Part shown: piece after piece, positions 34,882 to 46,686 of the stretch | Numbering within the stretch: position 1 is the first letter of the stretch | Layout: every line of letters starts with the position of its first letter | Assembly (NCBI GenBank): GCA_025201765.1 | Contig: MU623528.1 | Span: 1 to 51,494, forward strand | Length of the DNA stretch: 51,494 bases | Direction of reading: 5' to 3' | From: Daldinia sp. FL1419 | Taxonomy: Eukaryota > Ascomycota > Sordariomycetes > Xylariales > Hypoxylaceae | Notes under the pieces: model-generated | Databases searched by the model: none | The model's input: only the letters and a program-made list of their open reading frames with translations | What the model was told of the DNA's origin: nothing | Translations under genes and position numbers: made by a program

Positions 34882-35907
34882 TTAGCTTCCAAGCCATAGT
34901 TCGTCGGACCTTGTCGTTAACGACCTGTGAAGAGGCCGGCTGAAACTCGGGACAGGGCTCGATGCCTCTGATATCGGCGACACAATATCGCTAAAGTTTG
35001 GCAGGTTCTGCTCTCCGGGTTCCAGGGCTGAAGGCGGCGCCATGTCAGATAATAGTACCGCTTCGGTGCTGACAGCTGACCGTGCGTCGTCTGCCTCCTC
35101 CGCAGCTCGTTTGGTCCACCATCGTTCCATAGACTCTCGAGGACCTTGGTACCACCATTGATGCTCGAACCCGTTATCTACTGTCATCATAGCTGTTGAC
35201 AGCGATTCAAGCTCCCTAACTCTTTCTGGATCCTCACCACGGAATCGCTCTGAGGAAAGAGGCACTGTCGTAGGGACATTTTCGAATGGTAGTTCCTCGC
35301 CTTTGCCATCCTCCTCAGTCTGATCCTCTCGGAATGGCCACGCATATGCAGACCACGGTAATCCTTCTTCCCCAAGTCGGAATTGACTTGGTGCTGCAGG
35401 CAACGCCTTCCATGACGATGGATCGCCACCAGTCTGCGAACGATGAGGAAATAATGATGCAGAGGTGTGGGGTGCATCCCACGGACTGTCGTAGAACAAT
35501 GGCGGCGCCGACCTTCCCCTTTCTCCTCGAGATTCAAGTGTTGAGCTCCGCCTTGGCCGGGCCCTTACCTGTTCACTAGGTTGATTACCGTTCTGGCCCC
35601 GGGGACGCCCAGATTCTCTGGCTTGCGTATGATTATGCTGACGACAAGGCCGACCTGCATGCTCTCGAGTCCACTGCGGGCACGATTCCGGGATAGCCAA
35701 AAAGTTCGCATTTGGCGGGGGTACTTGACGAGGAAAGTTCCCAGAGTCCCTCGCATTTTTCAAGTTACGAGACATATAAGTCATGGTATGGGTTTGTGGT
35801 GTATGTCGTTGAGACCAAGATACGCCGAATGCGAGCTGAACAAAAACCTGCGGCTTGGAAAAATTGGTACGTTCGCTGCGTATTGCCTTGTTCCGATTCT
35901 GATCCAT
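34882..35907 (-). CDS. Uncharacterised protein, 341 residues
   Basis: I do not recognise a named family. The frame is open to 36,051 but begins there with GTG. The first ATG gives MDQNRNKAIRSERTNFSK at 35,907, so 341 residues are annotated. The first half is rich in Arg, Pro, Ser, Gln and His and probably disordered. A more ordered, acidic and Trp-rich part follows, with LPWSAYAWPF, an RELESLSTAMMTVDNGFEHQ segment and then WWYQGPRESMERWW. It ends in DELWLGS. No membrane segment or signal peptide is present from this start. A strong-looking GTAAGG donor at about 35,567 hints that part of the ORF could be an intron. It is isolated between two gene deserts. Confidence is moderate, from ORF length and composition alone. 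Confidence 0.6.
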   Translation of the reverse strand: MDQNRNKAIRSERTNFSKPQVFVQLAFGVSWSQRHTPQTHTMTYMSRNLKNARDSGNFPRQVPPPNANFLAIPESCPQWTREHAGRPCRQHNHTQARESGRPRGQNGNQPSEQVRARPRRSSTLESRGERGRSAPPLFYDSPWDAPHTSASLFPHRSQTGGDPSSWKALPAAPSQFRLGEEGLPWSAYAWPFREDQTEEDGKGEELPFENVPTTVPLSSERFRGEDPERVRELESLSTAMMTVDNGFEHQWWYQGPRESMERWWTKRAAEEADDARSAVSTEAVLLSDMAPPSALEPGEQNLPNFSDIVSPISEASSPVPSFSRPLHRSLTTRSDELWLGS

Positions 35908-37474
35908 ATTGCTAGGTACCGGCCTCCGCAAATCCACGGAGGGGAGGAGGAAAAGAAGAAAGAGAAGAGGGCGGCTCTTAATAAAGGATATTACCACTTC
36001 GGGCTGGCAGGGGTAGATTGGGATTCGATGAGAAACAAACCTGGAGCACACCTGCGGCTACGGGCTGCTTGTCTCCAGAATATGACGGGTGAGCCGCTAG
36101 AAGTATGCCAAGACCCTCAATGCGAGACGCTCGAAAAGGGCAGTTGGGTGCGGCCAGTCAAATAAATACCAAAAATACCACAAATACTTGGAGTCGTGTA
36201 CTTTTCCCACCCTTAAGTAGTTCAAGCAGTGGGGATTTGTTCCTCTGTCATGCGACAACCCTCTAGATAGGCACGTAGTAGAAGGAACCCAAGATGACCT
36301 GAGTAGGTGCGCGAGGGGTGGAGTAATGTAATATAATATAATAAATAAGCCTCCGGAGAACAAAAAAAAAAAGAAAAAAAGGAAAAAAAAAAAAGAAACA
36401 AAAAAGGAATCCGGAAAAGGAATCCAAAGAATCCAAGTATTTCGGGCTCGACTAAGCCGCTAGGAGTAGCTCGGAGGCGAGGCGAACGGTTTAAGCACGG
36501 GTGGCGTACGGAGGAAGTTGAGGAACAGATGCAAATGTGCAAGTTACCAATGACCCAGCCTTACTAGTTCGAAGTACGTGTAAGTTGTGAGTGATTAGTA
36601 GGTTGAAGTAGGGTCGTAGAGAAATGTGTGCTGGTAATGTATGAGCAAGAATATGACAAATAGAGTTGGAGAATGAGAATGATTAACCCGTCAACTAACC
36701 TGTAAAGAGGGGTGGAACGACGAAATGATTTGCTGTATCCGCTGCGGGTTAGTCTAAGACGAACATGCGAATTGGCGAAACTTGATAAGATGGACAGCCG
36801 TGTCTAAGCAAGTTCAAGCATTTGTACGACTGTTAGTACGACGGTTGGATGTAGTAGTATTCTATGTAGGTCTGTATGTAGTAGGTATATGTAGGTACAT
36901 ATTTATCATGGCTTTGTTGATTATGGCGAAGCGATCCCCAGATGTGCGTCGTACCCATGACCCCCTTTACTTCTCTCTCTCTCTCTTTTTTTTCTTTTTT
37001 TTTTCTCTGCCTCCGTACCGGAAAGCAATACATTTCATACAAATGCACTGCAATACTAACCTAGTACCTACATACCTAACGTGTATGAATGCTGGTATGC
37101 TAGTATATAGTGTACATCCCGTAGCCCATCCCATCCCATCCCATCATCCCAGCTTCGCCTCACCCCCAGCCAAAGAGAAAACGCTAGAAGATCCGCCTGG
37201 ACGACCCCTGGGTGGGACCCTTGAATTGACAGTTTTTGGTGCGGAAATGGCAGGTTTGAAGGATGTTGATCCCTGCGGCCGCGTTCATCATTTGGTTTAT
37301 CATTTGTCAATCGATCGAGAACTTGCATGCTATGTAGTAGCTGTACCGGCCATTCTACTATACTCTCCCATACGTTAGATAGCATATATCATTACACCAC
37401 GTTAGCGAATTTAGCCTTTATAACGCAGACTCTTTGTGTAAAGTTATTGTCGTGTATTCAACTTTGAATATAGG

Positions 37475-37525
<51 letters not shown>

Positions 37526-39727
37526 CCCGACGTTGGCTCTAGAGCACGGACTAGCGGCGATACCGACGATACGATATGGGGATGATAGAAGAATTCCACG
37601 AGCTTCATCCTGGTATTTCCCCCTTAACTAGGCTCCTAATAAAGACGACTTCTTTTGGATTCGTAAATGAGGCACCGTCCGGGTTAGCGGTTAGGTTCTT
37701 GGTTAGATTCTACAACCGAGCCATATCACCATGACTTGCAGGAGTGACGGGCCCGAAGATTGAATGGCATAATAAAACGGTGCTGTACGACTAATACGCG
37801 TTACGGATTACTTAGAACGTTTCTTTGTTCGCCTTTTACTACTTTAAGTCGACCAACGCCTCCAAATAGAATCATAAGACGGTATTTGGGGAATGCTTCT
37901 TTATCGTAAGCGACTTTGAATCTGCTAATCGTCGATCCTAGAGAGGCTTTTTGTTCCTAGAATATTTATATTAAACACTAGCTCATCAATCATTCATTGT
38001 TTCGAAGTGAGAGAAGAATGATAAGTTATTGCTGATGATGACGCCGTATCATTTCTCGAAACGCTCCAACGCTTTAATGTGTAATAAAAGTTCCCGAAGA
38101 AAAAATGAGAGGATTTGCATGAAATATCGGGCGTCCCGCAGAAAATCGGAGATTGAACAAAGCAATAACCTACCGCCGAGACGCCACTATCTTCTACTGC
38201 ACCGGCGCGATATTCACCTAGGTACGTAACCTGAGATACATTTCATCCCTGTGGAGAATTCATGCCCACCATTTTAATCTATTTGATATACTTTTATACG
38301 TGTATCTCTATGCGGCATATGCATACGGATGTACTGTAATTTGCGACCGTATATGTACCTTACCTTAAATATGAACTTAAATATTTCGTACATGGCCTTA
38401 AATGCATAGCCTTCGGTGGGATGTTTCTAGAAATAGAAACAATAAAACATGTACTACGGTACATTGGCCTCGCACAGACAAACAGAGCTTAGCACATGCA
38501 TCCGGGCTTACCATCTTTCATGTAGGTTTCCCCTCCGCATTGCATGTGCATGCCGCGGTCTACCCAGAAAAAAATTTCGAGCCAGGGAGCAGTACGTAAA
38601 AGGCAAGCATCATGTAATAAGTACTTGGGATGTCCATAATTCTTTACTACACTGATGTCGCCAACATCTAGCATCTCATGTGACATGCCCACTCCTGCGT
38701 TATCTACATTTACATGTATTTACTCTCCCGTCGTCGAATAATCCCTTGCTTCCTTTAGCAGTTGGCGCTTAATTCACCTTACAAAGAAGATACCAATACA
38801 GGAAATAACTTCAAAATACATCCCTCGATTTTTCGTCAGCACAATTAAGTCGACGATGCGATTGTGCTATTTTTACCAGCTTTCTAACAATCAATCGTGA
38901 GAGTGACCATTGATAGCGTCATAACATATTAAGGCACGGGTCCCCTTAGATAAGCTTCGCTCATAGCGACTCTCTCGAAACAGCGTATGGCTTGAAACGC
39001 TGAATTGTTCGACGCTCGCGATAACTGCAGGTGATGATTGCAAATACCAGTGCCACAATCCTAGGTAATAGTAACTCAATAATGTGGATTTGCACGGAGC
39101 TGGGAAGGGTCGACACATCGCATATGAGATTGTTTCATCCCGCAAGCGCGGGGAACAATTGAAATGTAATTGAATTGTTTAGCAAGTTTCAAGTTTTAAC
39201 GTGTTTCGAATAGAACAGAAGAGGACAAACACAAAAGTGCCTGCCTTAGGTGTATCGAGATAACTTATCAGCCACTAATTACCGTATAGAGATAGTGTCT
39301 AAGTTTACAGCGTGGCATCATGTGGCTCTCTTTCTCTTTCTCTGTTCTGTTCTGTTCTCGGCTCTCCTTTCCCGACGGATTCAAACTACACTATTAATCC
39401 CCCTTATCGGGAACCCCTACCAAAATGCATATCCACTTGCAAATCCGTAGATATGTTTATAGCAAAATGGAAGCTCGTATGTGTATGAAGTGCTCATCAA
39501 TCTTACCACGTTGGCAATAGGATCTACTAATCGCAAAAAGATCATATTCTAGAAACTTATATTTAACCTAGAAATTTATCATTACTCAGATATCCTTTGA
39601 AACAATCGGCTGCGCCGTCTAAACTACCTCATCATGTGGATATATGCAGAAATGTTCAAGATCAACCGGACTCTAGCAACTCCATATTCCCAAAGTTATT
39701 CCATTTTCAGACGCTTGCGTTGGCCTG
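35908..39727. other. Long intergenic region, no gene recognised
   Basis: About 3.8 kb with many simple-sequence tracts: A-rich purine runs at 36,360-36,410, a CT-rich stretch at 36,971-37,012, CCCAT tandem units at about 37,122-37,146, and a 46-base poly(A) at 37,477-37,522. The open stretch 36,782-37,378 reads through these tracts and looks accidental. No tRNA-type B box was seen. Confidence 0.6.
37477..37522. repeat. Poly(A) homopolymer, 46 bases
   Basis: It is an uninterrupted run of A with no upstream coding sequence and no visible target-site duplication to suggest a processed retrocopy. The length may be inexact. Confidence 0.9.
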
Positions 39728-40873
39728 TCACTCGGCAGTCGATAACATTGGGTTGACGTCGGTCTTCCTCGCCTTGAGTTCGTTCTCATCCCAGAACCGC
39801 GTCGCCTTATCGTTGCCCTTGATCATGCCGTATATATCAAAAGGATCTATAAGAGTGACTAAAATGTTCCTCTCTTGCTTGTAACCTGGTCCCATGATTT
39901 CCGTCACGCTGTCCTTAGCGAGGTACACTTTGGTGGAACTCGGTAACCAGCGGCGCGGGTGGCGGACATTCAATAGTACGCTGTTACAGAGCATGAGCGT
40001 CGCTTCGAACACGTAGAAGAACCACTCGTAACGAACGATTGGGCTTAGAGCCGAATAGTCGAAGTTAGGGTCCGAAAAGTCGACGTTGGTGGAACCAAAG
40101 TACTCCACTGTTCTGTAGATGCACCTGACCATGACGACGGCAGTACTGACATAGAGGGTAAGAAGAGCTTGGTTTACTTTGACGTTGTCAATGCCATTTC
40201 GCAGGCACCTCCGGTGGAATATACTGGCGAGCACAATGAATAACGATACAACGACAAGCTGTAATATCAACGAGGCCTTCATCAAGGCCTCGCCCAACTG
40301 TTGCTTGTCCTCCGGCAACGACCTATTAGCCATATACGCAATACCATTGCCGTTTAGCGCCTCGACGACCATGGAGATAGCGGCGAAGGTCGTCAGCACC
40401 CTTCCAGGGTGAATCGGAGAATGATAAGGGACGAAGTAGAGTATGCGGCCAAGAATGTAATAGTTGCAGAGTTCGTATAGCGGTCTGGCATATAAGTTAG
40501 CGGATGGCTTACCGGAAGCAGGGGACGAGCTAACTTACGGTGCAAAGTAAATGAGACATTGACTGGCGATATAATAACCAAGGTTCGAATAATCAAAAGC
40601 CCCTAGCTCTCTGACGATAAACCCCGAGGCGAAGAGAAGCGCACAGATGAGGTATAGTCCAGTGAGCCTCCAACTCTTATAATAGCTAATCCATGCTATT
40701 AGCTTTTAGGACTGCACAGTCGACTATCAGCATATCATTTTTGGATGCACTTACACTGCTTGCCAAAAGTGAACACCGCCGCTAACTAGGAAGGCGACTG
40801 CGAAAAACACCGGTGCTCCCTTGTTTGGGGCGTATATATAAAAGCTTCCGTCGACTTTCTGACCGTCCTCCAT
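39728..40873 (-). CDS. RTA1-like integral membrane protein
   Basis: Three exons, 40,873-40,757, 40,702-40,539 and 40,484-39,728, encode 345 residues. Both introns are 54 nt. The second is clean (GTAAGT...CCAG) and restores FAPPLYELCNYYILGRILYF. The first uses GTGTAAGT...AAAAG, chosen because it keeps the frame into SYYKSWRLTGLYL. The frame is open to 40,945 but without ATG, so the start is MEDGQKVDGSFYIYAPNKG, as in relatives. Hydrophobic segments throughout fit the seven-helix RTA1 family, and VPYHSPIHPGRVLTTFAAIS is a family signature. Yeast Rta1 and Rsb1 are linked to resistance to 7-aminocholesterol and to sphingoid-base movement; the substrate here is unknown. It lies head-to-head with the UsgS-like gene. 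Confidence 0.88.
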
Positions 40874-41819
40874 GTTTGCCGATAATATATCGTCGCTTAA
40901 AGTCAAGGGTGACTGAGAGATATTGAAGACAACTTTGTAGGTCAACGCTCGTCGTTATTCTTTCTTTCTATTGATCCGTGTATATATGTTGAATCCACGA
41001 TGCTAGATCTATACAATTCTGATGGGCGTCCATGATGTCTCCTTATATATACAGCTATTTCTTGGGTAAAAACGAATAAATAAATGATAGTAGTATAGTA
41101 GTATGGTAATATGCCTTACTTGCTTTGTTTTCGTCAGATGCGAAGCAATCCCAGACTCATCAATGGAAATTGGCCAATCGCATTACACGTAGGAATACGG
41201 CGTATACTACGTAAATGTAGTGGCAGATCCACGCCACAAATCGTGGCCTTAGCACAACCACTGAGAAACTCTCGGACCTTTAATATTAACTACGTATTTT
41301 TTACTGCTCAAGTTCGCGCGGCTGGACTCAGCCTATGTCATTCATGAGCATATGAAATTGTACTAATCTCCTTCATCGACGTCCGAAATACATGACGTTC
41401 CTCCGAGGCAGAATCCAAGTTCTGTCTTAGTAGAGTTAAAGTCATGAAAGATAAGCATAATAATTCTTCTGTGCGAGCCATGTGGCAGTGCTCGCCAAGT
41501 AAACTAAAAACCAACGAATCAAAACGGTTTACGAAATACAGGTGTTGCCTTAGGTAAGGTTTACTGACCTGATGCGGAATTCGGGCGTATTCCTCATACG
41601 GACCTATCGATAGACGAGAAGTCGAGATTAGATAACAATACGCGTATGTCGTCACCAATACATTCATCGCACGGGTAAGCGGCTCCCATAGTTTTGTGCT
41701 CCTATAAATTCTTTTCGTCTTCTTGCCCACCGTAGAATTGTTATTCTCAAGTTTTCAATTCAAGAACCGCATGCGCTCTTCTTTTTACAACTGGGACTTG
41801 AGCGGCATTTAAGTCGAAA
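40874..41819. promoter_or_regulatory. Divergent intergenic region
   Basis: This 946-bp stretch is shared by two divergently transcribed membrane-protein genes and presumably holds both promoters. The minus-strand open frame at 41,338-41,730 begins with GTG, not ATG, and resembles no family. No specific regulatory site was recognised. Confidence 0.4.
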
Positions 41820-43191
41820 ATGTCTAAATTACCTGGCAAGTTGGATAAGTTGGATAAGCTGGATAAGGAAGAACTCAAGAAGACATTCGACCTCTCCCAC
41901 TTTGACCTAAATGCCGTTATACGTGGTATGCAGTTGACGCTGGTTGGTGGTATGTTATATTCATAAGAACTTAGTCTAAGTTGTTCTCATGAGGTCGTTG
42001 ACATATCTTCTTCCGTTAGCCCACCGAGCCTTACAGAACCCCGCCATATTCACCAACGACCACTATAAGCAAGCTGCCATCGCCGTCGGTGCCGGCATCG
42101 CGATTCGCATAGCCATTGCTGTTCCAGTAAGGAAATCCTCAAGACCAGATTTACCTAACTTGACTTATAAGTAACCATCATAAACACTAGATTATTGGAA
42201 TCAAAGTTCTTCTCGGTGTCCTTTCTTTAATATTCGATCTTGACAAGGCTACGTGGGATGACAACTTAGTAAACGGCCTTGACTTGATTGCCAACCACGT
42301 CCTTCAAGTCCCCCTGTTCCTTATGACTCTCATGAGGTATATCACGCCGACACTAGACAATATGTACGTTGCTATCTCTCCATATCCATCCAGACCAGCC
42401 TATACTCATTCGACCCCTAATCCGGCAGGTTCATGGATTCGTTACGATGGGTGGATATGACCTATGTCCAGAAGCATAAGCACGAAAACCCCGATACACT
42501 CCGTGGCATGTATTATCCGAACCTAAGCAAGCTTAAGCATCTAGATGGAAGTACGCAAACGGGAAGCACTGCTGAGGCAGTTACTATGTTCATATGGCGG
42601 TTTGCTCGAAAGGGTCTTATTTCTCTGGCCGTATTCGCTTTATCGTATGTTCCGTACATCGGCCGATTTGTACTCCCAGCAGCCAGTTTCTATACATTCC
42701 ATAAGGCGGTAGGCTTGGGACCAGCGGCTGTCATCTTCGGTACCGGAGTTTTTCTCCCGAAGCGATACCTTATCATCTTCCTCCAGACATACTTTGCTTC
42801 GCGAAGCCTAATGCGAGAACTCCTCGAACCTTATTTTGCTCGCATCTACTTCACCAAGGAGCAAAAGCGAAACTGGTTCAGGAGTCGTGAAGGATTGCTC
42901 TTCGGATTCGGCATCGGCTTTCACACGCTTCTTCGAGTTCCGTTACTTGGCGTGTTAATATATGGCATTGCTGAAGCATCGACTGCGTATCTCATCACTA
43001 AGATCACGGATCCCCCTCCGTCGCCGAGCTCGTCCCATTCGGAAATACGGGAATTTGCGGCAAGCCAGCAAGTCTGGAAGAATAAGCATGAATTCCTTAG
43101 CCTTCCATTAGCAAACTTAGACGCTGTGCACGGTGATCAGCCGCCGTCATACGATGAATCGGTAAAGCAGGGAAGCAGGAAAGAGTTATAA
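41820..43191 (+). CDS. UsgS-like fungal transmembrane protein
   Basis: Four exons, 41,820-41,949, 42,020-42,126, 42,191-42,363 and 42,429-43,191, encode 390 residues. The three introns are 70, 64 and 65 nt, all GT-AG, and their removal gives TLVGAHRALQNPAIFTNDHY and TPTLDNMFMDSLRWVD across the joins. I recognise the family from fungal proteins named transmembrane protein UsgS, whose molecular role I do not know. Several hydrophobic segments are visible (QAAIAVGAGIAIRIAIAV, KVLLGVLSLIF, ISLAVFALSYVPYIG, GVLIYGIAEA), and the C-terminal 70 residues are hydrophilic and end in QPPSYDESVKQG. The PPSYDE sequence is a possible PPxY ligand for WW-domain ubiquitin ligases. The N terminus has three tandem KLD units. 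Name confidence is moderate; the gene model is good. Confidence 0.82.
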
Positions 43192-43953
43192 GAAATCTTG
43201 GTATATAAGACTGTGAATACTGTATCATAAGAGGTGCTTATTGTTCTGCAACACAGATGGACCAACTGCGATTAGAATTTATCGATAACTGAAATCTACC
43301 GAATACACTTTATAAATGAGAAGCGTTTAATGGCCTCTGCCGTTGCTGTGCCGGGCACCTGTACCCGGACCGGACGAGTCAAGGTTGTAAGGAGATAAGC
43401 TATGGCTAGGTTTTCTATAAACATTACGTTTCCCGGAGAAGTTCTCCCTTATCCGACAGCCCAAACAGCTTAACCTAAGCCGTTTAGGACCCCTCTTATC
43501 GGTTGGATGCATACAACTGCAGCTTTGTCTATTGAACTTGATAGGTACCTAGGTATGATAAGGATATTTTAGAGTGGGGGAGTGATCAGTTGGAGATATT
43601 GATAGGCCAACCAACACTAACCGTAGGAGATAACTATTAGACGTACCCAAGCCCTCGCGCCCCTGCTATTACTTAACATGACGCAGACTGCTTGATATAC
43701 TCGAATTTGTGATATCACAAAGCCGTTGCGATAGGCGCCTTTCTGCAGGTCATGATGCGGGGTACGTTGAAGTAAGTTCCGTTATAAGTGGTATATATAT
43801 CTTGTTGTAAACCTTAACGTTCCAGACAATGATACCTGCCTTAAGCGCATATAGGGAACTGAAATTACTGAATATTAGGCATTGGTCAACACCGAATAGT
43901 AGCAACTGCCTTGGCAAGATAACTACTGAGGAAGGTAACAAATAGAAATCACA
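43192..43953. other. Intergenic, presumed formamidase promoter
   Basis: This 762-bp stretch contains one palindrome TACCTAGGTA at 43,546-43,555. The minus-strand open stretch at 43,327-43,512 has a few Cys but not the spacing of a zinc cluster. Nothing else was recognised. Confidence 0.5.
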
Positions 43954-45593
43954 ATGGAAAAAACTGCGATTCGTACCGCTGGTAAGGTAAGCTTGGATAA
44001 GCCAGCAACAGAGCACAGGAACATTCATGTAAGTCCGACTAAATAGACCCCCAAAGCTATACATCTCAGCTAATGTTGTATCAAGAACAGATGGCATCCC
44101 GATAGTATGATTCCTTTTAGAATATTGCTACTAGAAACACACATATTAACACATCCGCAGTCCCTTTTGCTGGTAGTATCAAGAATGGGGAGACTGTCAA
44201 AATTGAATGCCTCGACTGGTATACATAAGAGATTCGGTCTACTCTATTACTATAAACTAATAGCAATGATAGGACAGGAGGCCAGATCGGCAACAACGAC
44301 AGTGCAGACGATATCCGCAATGTTGACCTGACCAGATGCCATTGCCTCACGGGCCCCTTCGAGATCGAAAGTGCTCAGGCGGGCGACATCCTCCTAGTTG
44401 AAATCATGGACGTGCAGCCCTTCCAAGACCAACCCTGGGGTTTCACCGGCGTCTTCCACAAGGATAACGGCGGGGGATTTCTCGACGAGATCTACCCATC
44501 CGCCGCAAAGGCCATATGGGATTTCGAAGGCATTTATGCTACGTCGCGTCACATACCGCACGTCAAATTTGCGGGACTGATCCATCCGGGCATACTGGGC
44601 TGCGCACCTTCCGCTGAGGTCCTGGCTACTTGGAACAGACGGGAAGCCGAGCTTATCTTGGCGAATAAGCTCGAGAGACAGGTTGCCCTGCCGCCAGAGA
44701 TGAAGGGTTTACATGCTGGTGCTTCGGATGTGGCACTCACGGAGAAGGTTGGTCGGGAAGGCGCTAGGACAATTCCGGGCCGGCCGGAACACGGCGGGAA
44801 TTGCGATATTAAGAACTTGAGCAGAGGCTCCAAGGTTTATCTACCGGTTCATGTCCCGGGTGCAAAGTTTAGCGTCGGAGATTTACACTTCTCGCGTGAG
44901 TTGGGCTTCGCTATAGATCTTAACTTCGACAAGCAGGAGAGATGCTAATATTAAATAGAGGGTGACGGCGAGATCTCATTCTGCGGGGCGATCGAGATGG
45001 CCGGCGTTATCATGATCAATTTCAAGGTGATCAAGAACGGGGTAGTAGATCTAGGTCTTAAGTCGCCCATCTACTTACCCGGTCCGGTAGAGCCACACTT
45101 TGGACCTGGGCGCCATATTTACTTTGAGGGCTTCTCGGTGGATGAGCATGGCAAGCAACACTATATGGATGTTGCAGTTGCTTATAGACAGACGACTCTA
45201 CGTAAGTGCCTCGAGAATGATATAAGAGGTCGACGGAGTAGTTAACAAGATACATAACTAGGCTGCATTGAATATCTCCGGCGCTTTGGATATAGCGACT
45301 ACCAGATCTACCTACTGCTATCATCGGCGCCCGTTCAAGGACATGTAGCCGGTATCGTCGACATACCGAACGCATGCACGACTTTAGGCTTACCTGTTGA
45401 CATCTTTGATTTCGACATTATGCCTTCTGGTCCGGCTAAGGTGTTGGATATGGGCACTTGTGCTTTCGAAACCGGGGTGAGTAAAGGTGAAGTGACAGCT
45501 GGAGGTAAGAATAGCGAGATGAGCTTCGGTGGGGGCTTGACGTACAAGGCGTCTGTAGCTGAGCGAGTCAAGGAAGCTGTATCTGGATCTTGA
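43954..45593 (+). CDS. Formamidase (acetamidase/formamidase family)
   Basis: Six exons, 43,954-44,028, 44,086-44,104, 44,161-44,218, 44,273-44,895, 44,959-45,201 and 45,262-45,593, encode 449 residues. Introns are 57, 56, 54, 63 and 60 nt. Exon 2 is only 19 nt; it is required to give NIHNRWHPDIPFAGSIKNGE, which matches the family start. Other family landmarks are DWTGGQIGNNDSADD, ENGGGF-like DNGGGFLDEIYP, ARTIPGRPEHGGNCDIKNLS with Cys228, and GDGEISFCGAIEMAG. The enzyme hydrolyses formamide to formate and ammonia, usually as a cytosolic multimer in nitrogen scavenging. It is slightly longer than typical fungal FmdS-type proteins, mainly at the C terminus. Acetamide or another short amide cannot be excluded as substrate. 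Single-frame ORF calls miss the first 150 codons. Confidence 0.93.
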
Positions 45594-46686
45594 ATGTTTA
45601 ATAATTAACTAACGTTAAGTCTACCTTGGATCTGTTACCTAAATGAAGTATCCATTTAATTCCCCATGTGATTAAAATTCTCCATATAAGTCTACTAAGC
45701 GTAACCTATTTCATAAATTATACATCCATAAGGTGCATTAGCCGACTTTTACCATCTGCACGTCTGCATGTGCCTGTAAGCTTAATGGATAGAGACGAAA
45801 TAGACGGATCAATCAAATCGAGGGATGATTGGTATGTGGGGTCTATCTTGTCTTCTTAGCTGCTTTTAGGATCGGGAAACTCCACTTCACCAGCCCTGAT
45901 CTACACCGCTTACGGTGTCATACATACAGTGTCGCACATAACGCCCACTATCGTCCACTGGTTGTCCGCCTATAACCCATAAGTCGATCAGAATCGTATG
46001 TACAATCTACTCCGTACACGCCATTCCTTCCTGTGGCGCGGGGAACATAGTTCGATGTTCTATCGTGCGTGCATTCGTGTATTCGTGTATTCGGTGCGGT
46101 TGCAGATTAGCATTTTGCATTTTGTATTTTGCATTTTACAAACGACTTCGTCCAACGTTCCAAGCTCTCCCACCCCCGGTCTCAAGTTTCCCGAATGCAG
46201 CCCTCGGCCCTCGCATCTCGCATACCTTAGTCTCTCATTTTTCTTATTCACCAAGTTCTGCTTAAATAAACATTCGAACGATATAGAATCGCGTTTGAAA
46301 TGGCGTTAAATCTGACGATCGATGATTTCGAATAACCGTTTGATGTTTGATTTCTTTTAATATAAATTTTGGGGGAGGTTTCGTTGAAGTTAGTTTTGAA
46401 AAAAGTTCCCCTTATTTTAACCAGCTTCACCGTCTTTTCCTCCATCCCGAGACCCAAAAAGACCCCCATCCTTCTAACCCCGCGAACCTCGCGTTTCTCG
46501 CGTCCTTGCACACCTTGCACATTTTGGCACCTTGCACATCATGACCTAGACGTCATATCATCTGGCTACTCTACCCGGGAGTTTCATTCATCCATAGAGA
46601 GAGATCCATAACCGGACCATAATCCAAAAAAAAAAAAAAAAAAGCACGGACACGTCACTTTACTTATAGCCTGGGATGTGACCGCA
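45594..46686. other. Intergenic, presumed INP1 promoter
   Basis: This 1.1-kb stretch has short direct repeats: GTGTATTCGTGTATTCG near 46,078 and GCATTTTGTATTTTGCATTTT near 46,112. A poly(A) run of about 18 lies at 46,626-46,643. Short ORFs overlap on both strands and none is convincing. Confidence 0.5.

Noticed and set aside
35908..36051. 48-residue hydrophobic extension of the unknown protein
   Set aside because: The extension starts with GTG; the first ATG is at 35,907.
36782..37378. 198-codon open frame
   Set aside because: It reads through CT-rich and CCCAT simple sequence, has no family resemblance and lies in a gene desert.
39130..39160. CRISPR-like palindrome (CCCGCAAGCGCGGGG)
   Set aside because: It is a single occurrence in a eukaryotic genome with no repeats or spacers.
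41338..41730. 130-codon minus-strand open frame in the divergent promoter
   Set aside because: It starts with GTG rather than ATG and resembles no family.
43327..43512. Zn2Cys6 transcription factor fragment
   Set aside because: Only CLGC is present; the C-x6-C spacing of the zinc cluster is absent.
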